NCBI GenBank assembly: GCA_002317175.1
Contig: DCJA01000011.1
Location: 5,869 to 69,868, forward strand
Source: Lachnospiraceae bacterium UBA1712
GTDB taxonomy: Bacteria > Bacillota > Clostridia > Lachnospirales > Lachnospiraceae
Length of the DNA: 64,000 bases
Direction of reading: 5' to 3'
In this document: in pieces, positions 61,998 to 64,000 of the stretch
Layout of the letters: every line of letters starts with the position of its first letter
How positions within the stretch are numbered: the first letter of the stretch is position 1
Made by a program: the position numbers and the translations under genes
Notes under the pieces: model-generated
Database searches by the model: none
What the model saw: the letters and a program-made list of their open reading frames with translations, nothing else
Told to the model about the DNA's origin: nothing

Positions 61998-64000
61998 ATG
62001 GAACCAAAAGAGTTTTTTGAAGTATTTAATACTTTGTTAATCGACGAAGAACTAAGATTAGTTTTTGAAGAGGTCATTGTAAAAAAAATATCGGTTAATC
62101 ATAATAAGAGTCTTTTGCGTGTATATACTTTGTCTGATCATATCATTGATAAAAAAGATGTATTCAAGATGGAGAGAACCATTGAGAAGCAGGTTATGAT
62201 GGGGAATCACGTTGAGGTGAAGATTATCGAGGAATTTAACCTCTCTAGTCAGTTCAATGTTAAAACTCTTTATGATTCATACAATGCAAGTATTCTTTTA
62301 GAACTTAAGGAATACAACCCGGTACTATTTTCATTATACAAGAATGCAAAAATAGAATTTTCGGATGATGAGCATATGCTTCTGACCTTGGAAGATACGA
62401 CGGTCGCGAGAGATTCATCTGCAGAACTGAACAGAATCCTTAATAAGATTTTCGAGGAGCGTTGTGGCGTGTCCATGATTCTTTCAATTGATTACAGGAA
62501 ATCTGAGGATGATCACAGGGCAAAAGAAGCAGAGATAATGATCCAGAGAGAAGTTGCGATGATAGCTTTCAGAGCAGGCATCGCCACTGAAGCTACTCAG
62601 CAGATTACAGATACTGTTACAGATATAGATGCAAATCAGTCTATGAACAATTATGATGATGAACTTGCCGCAAGCTATGCCGCAGATGAAGCTGCAGCAG
62701 AGAAGATCAGTGTATCAGCAGCGGATATTCATCCTGAAGCAGCAAAGACTGATTCTGCACCAGGCAAAGAAGCGCCAGAGGAGCGTGTCAGATCTATTAA
62801 GAAATCAGATCATCCTGATGTGCTGTATGGAAAGGAATTTGAAGGAGAACCAATTGCATTTACTGATATTGTGGCAGACTCGGAAGAGACTATTTTGCGT
62901 GGACAGATATTTGCAGTTGAAGAGAAGCCTATCAGAAATGAGAAGACTATTTTCTCATTTGATATTACTGATTTTACGGATTCAATTACTGTTAAGCTTT
63001 TTGTAAGAAATAATCAGCTGGATGAGACTAGAGCTTCACTTAAAAAGGGATCATTTATTAAGATAAAGGGCCTGCTTCAGTATGATAATTTTAGCAAAGA
63101 AGTCAGCATGAGTATGGTTGCTGGCATTATGACCAGCAAGGATTTCAGAGAGAAACGTATGGACTACAGTGTAAGAAAACGTGTTGAGCTTCACTGCCAT
63201 ACCAAAATGTCGGATATGGATGGCGTCTCTGAGGTATCAGACATAGTAAAGACTGCATATTCATGGGGACATCCTGCCATCGCGATTACTGACCACGGTG
63301 TAGTACAGGCCTTTCCTACTGCTAATCACACCTGGGAAGATCTATGGAAAAAGGAAAAGGGTAAGAGGAAAGAGGCAGGAGATGAGAATCCTGACGTCAA
63401 TGATTTCTTCAAGGTTATATATGGCGTTGAGGCTTATGTAGTAGATGATCTTGCAAAGATTGTAACCAACAGTAAGGGTCAGCCGATAGATAACTCATAT
63501 GTAGTATTTGATATTGAGACTACAGGCTTTTCTCCAGTCAAAAATAATATTACGGAAATTGGAGCGGTGAAAGTTGTCAATGGGGAAATTGTAGACAGAT
63601 TTTCAACATTTGTTAATCCGAGAGAACCTATTCCATATCGTATTGTGAAGCTTACCAATATTACGGATGATATGGTTAAGGATGCACCGTTTATTGAAGA
63701 AGTACTGCCTAAATTCCAGGAATTTGTAAAGGACAGTATTCTGGTGGCGCATAATGCGCGATTTGACACCTCATTTATCTACGAATGTGCATCAAGGCAG
63801 GGACTAACATTTGATGATACCTATCTGGATACGCTGGAACTGTCGAGAGATCTGCTTCCACATCTGCCTAAGTATAAGCTTGACGTGGTGTGTAAGGATC
63901 TGGGGGTTAGTCTGGAAGGACATCATAGAGCTGTAAATGATGCTGAAGCAACAGCTGAGTGTTTTATAAAGCTTATTAATATGTGCAAGTCCAAAGGTGC
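61998..64000 (+). CDS. polC: DNA polymerase III alpha subunit, PolC type (3' end outside the window)
   Basis: The first 667 codons of an open frame that runs off the right edge. Seen in order: N-terminal domains (~1-200), an Ala/Asp/Glu-rich linker (~190-265), an OB-fold (GQIFAVEEKPIRNEKTIFSF, ~295-385), the start of the PHP domain (ELHCHTKMSDMDGVSE, AITDHGVVQAFPTANH), and an inserted DEDD proofreading exonuclease (VVFDIETTGFSP, HNARFDTSFI, HHRAVNDAEATAE). This insertion of the exonuclease into PHP is diagnostic of PolC, the main replicase of low-GC Gram-positives. The polymerase palm lies beyond the window. Confidence 0.96.
   Translation, partial: MEPKEFFEVFNTLLIDEELRLVFEEVIVKKISVNHNKSLLRVYTLSDHIIDKKDVFKMERTIEKQVMMGNHVEVKIIEEFNLSSQFNVKTLYDSYNASILLELKEYNPVLFSLYKNAKIEFSDDEHMLLTLEDTTVARDSSAELNRILNKIFEERCGVSMILSIDYRKSEDDHRAKEAEIMIQREVAMIAFRAGIATEATQQITDTVTDIDANQSMNNYDDELAASYAADEAAAEKISVSAADIHPEAAKTDSAPGKEAPEERVRSIKKSDHPDVLYGKEFEGEPIAFTDIVADSEETILRGQIFAVEEKPIRNEKTIFSFDITDFTDSITVKLFVRNNQLDETRASLKKGSFIKIKGLLQYDNFSKEVSMSMVAGIMTSKDFREKRMDYSVRKRVELHCHTKMSDMDGVSEVSDIVKTAYSWGHPAIAITDHGVVQAFPTANHTWEDLWKKEKGKRKEAGDENPDVNDFFKVIYGVEAYVVDDLAKIVTNSKGQPIDNSYVVFDIETTGFSPVKNNITEIGAVKVVNGEIVDRFSTFVNPREPIPYRIVKLTNITDDMVKDAPFIEEVLPKFQEFVKDSILVAHNARFDTSFIYECASRQGLTFDDTYLDTLELSRDLLPHLPKYKLDVVCKDLGVSLEGHHRAVNDAEATAECFIKLINMCKSKG

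Noticed and set aside
1..64000. CRISPR arrays, insertion sequences, tRNA or rRNA genes
   Set aside because: Reading through the intergenic gaps showed no regularly spaced repeats of CRISPR type, no transposase frame with terminal repeats, and no tRNA cloverleaf or rRNA sequence.

Overview
The window is chromosomal DNA of an AT-rich, low-GC anaerobic Firmicute, most likely a Lachnospiraceae member of the Butyrivibrio/Pseudobutyrivibrio/Roseburia type. The reasons are the clostridial gene orders (tig-clpP-clpX-engB; pyrH-frr-uppS-cdsA-dxr-rseP-ispG-polC), a PolC-type replicase, meso-DAP peptidoglycan genes (dapF, and a murE with the DNPR motif), the MEP isoprenoid route, a DUF4250 mini-gene, and hemicellulose enzymes (GH43, GH115, a CE1-like esterase). 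Genus placement is inference. I saw no rRNA, tRNA, CRISPR array, insertion sequence or prophage.

Layout. 1-4.6 kb: end of a signalling protein, a DegV protein, a CheY-like receiver, an AEC transporter and a membrane-anchored TIM-barrel glycosidase-like protein. 4.8-10.6 kb: tandem-domain PPK2, HAD phosphatase, SlyD-like FKBP, cytosolic GH43, a membrane-anchored MerR regulator with a textbook 19-bp-spacer promoter and a YbjQ partner, and a YczE-like protein. 10.7-15.5 kb: ThrH-like phosphatase (minus strand), then glycogen phosphorylase and amylomaltase. 15.5-20.3 kb: hypothetical membrane proteins, a CYTH protein, a small membrane/HTH cassette, an esterase and a DJ-1 protein. 20.4-24.5 kb: proteostasis block tig-clpP-clpX-engB.

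24.5-31.8 kb: an unusual five-gene set of two sugar-type ABC permeases, a long coiled-coil HlyD-like adaptor, a MacB-periplasmic-domain-like membrane protein and a chimeric solute-binding lipoprotein. It has no ATPase gene, and its last two genes overlap by 125 nt. This is the best candidate for an undescribed system. 31.9-41.6 kb: trans-sulfuration enzyme, dapF-murE, membrane proteins, malic enzyme, DMT exporter and a GGDEF-like/EAL phosphodiesterase. 41.8-50.5 kb: rarA (minus strand), DUF3592-like protein, maf, GH115, clpB with an inverted repeat on its promoter, and a 57-codon DUF4250 gene. 50.5-64 kb: polysaccharide deacetylase, bactofilin, then the conserved pyrH-to-polC cluster, interrupted between rseP and ispG by an inverted Ser/Thr kinase-PP2C pair, a decayed-looking ORF and a Nudix gene.

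The hydrolases made without signal peptides (GH43, GH115, esterase) suggest that imported xylo-oligosaccharides are finished inside the cell. Phosphorylase plus amylomaltase handle storage glucan. Several start codons were moved downstream of the longest possible ORF to fit a visible Shine-Dalgarno sequence.
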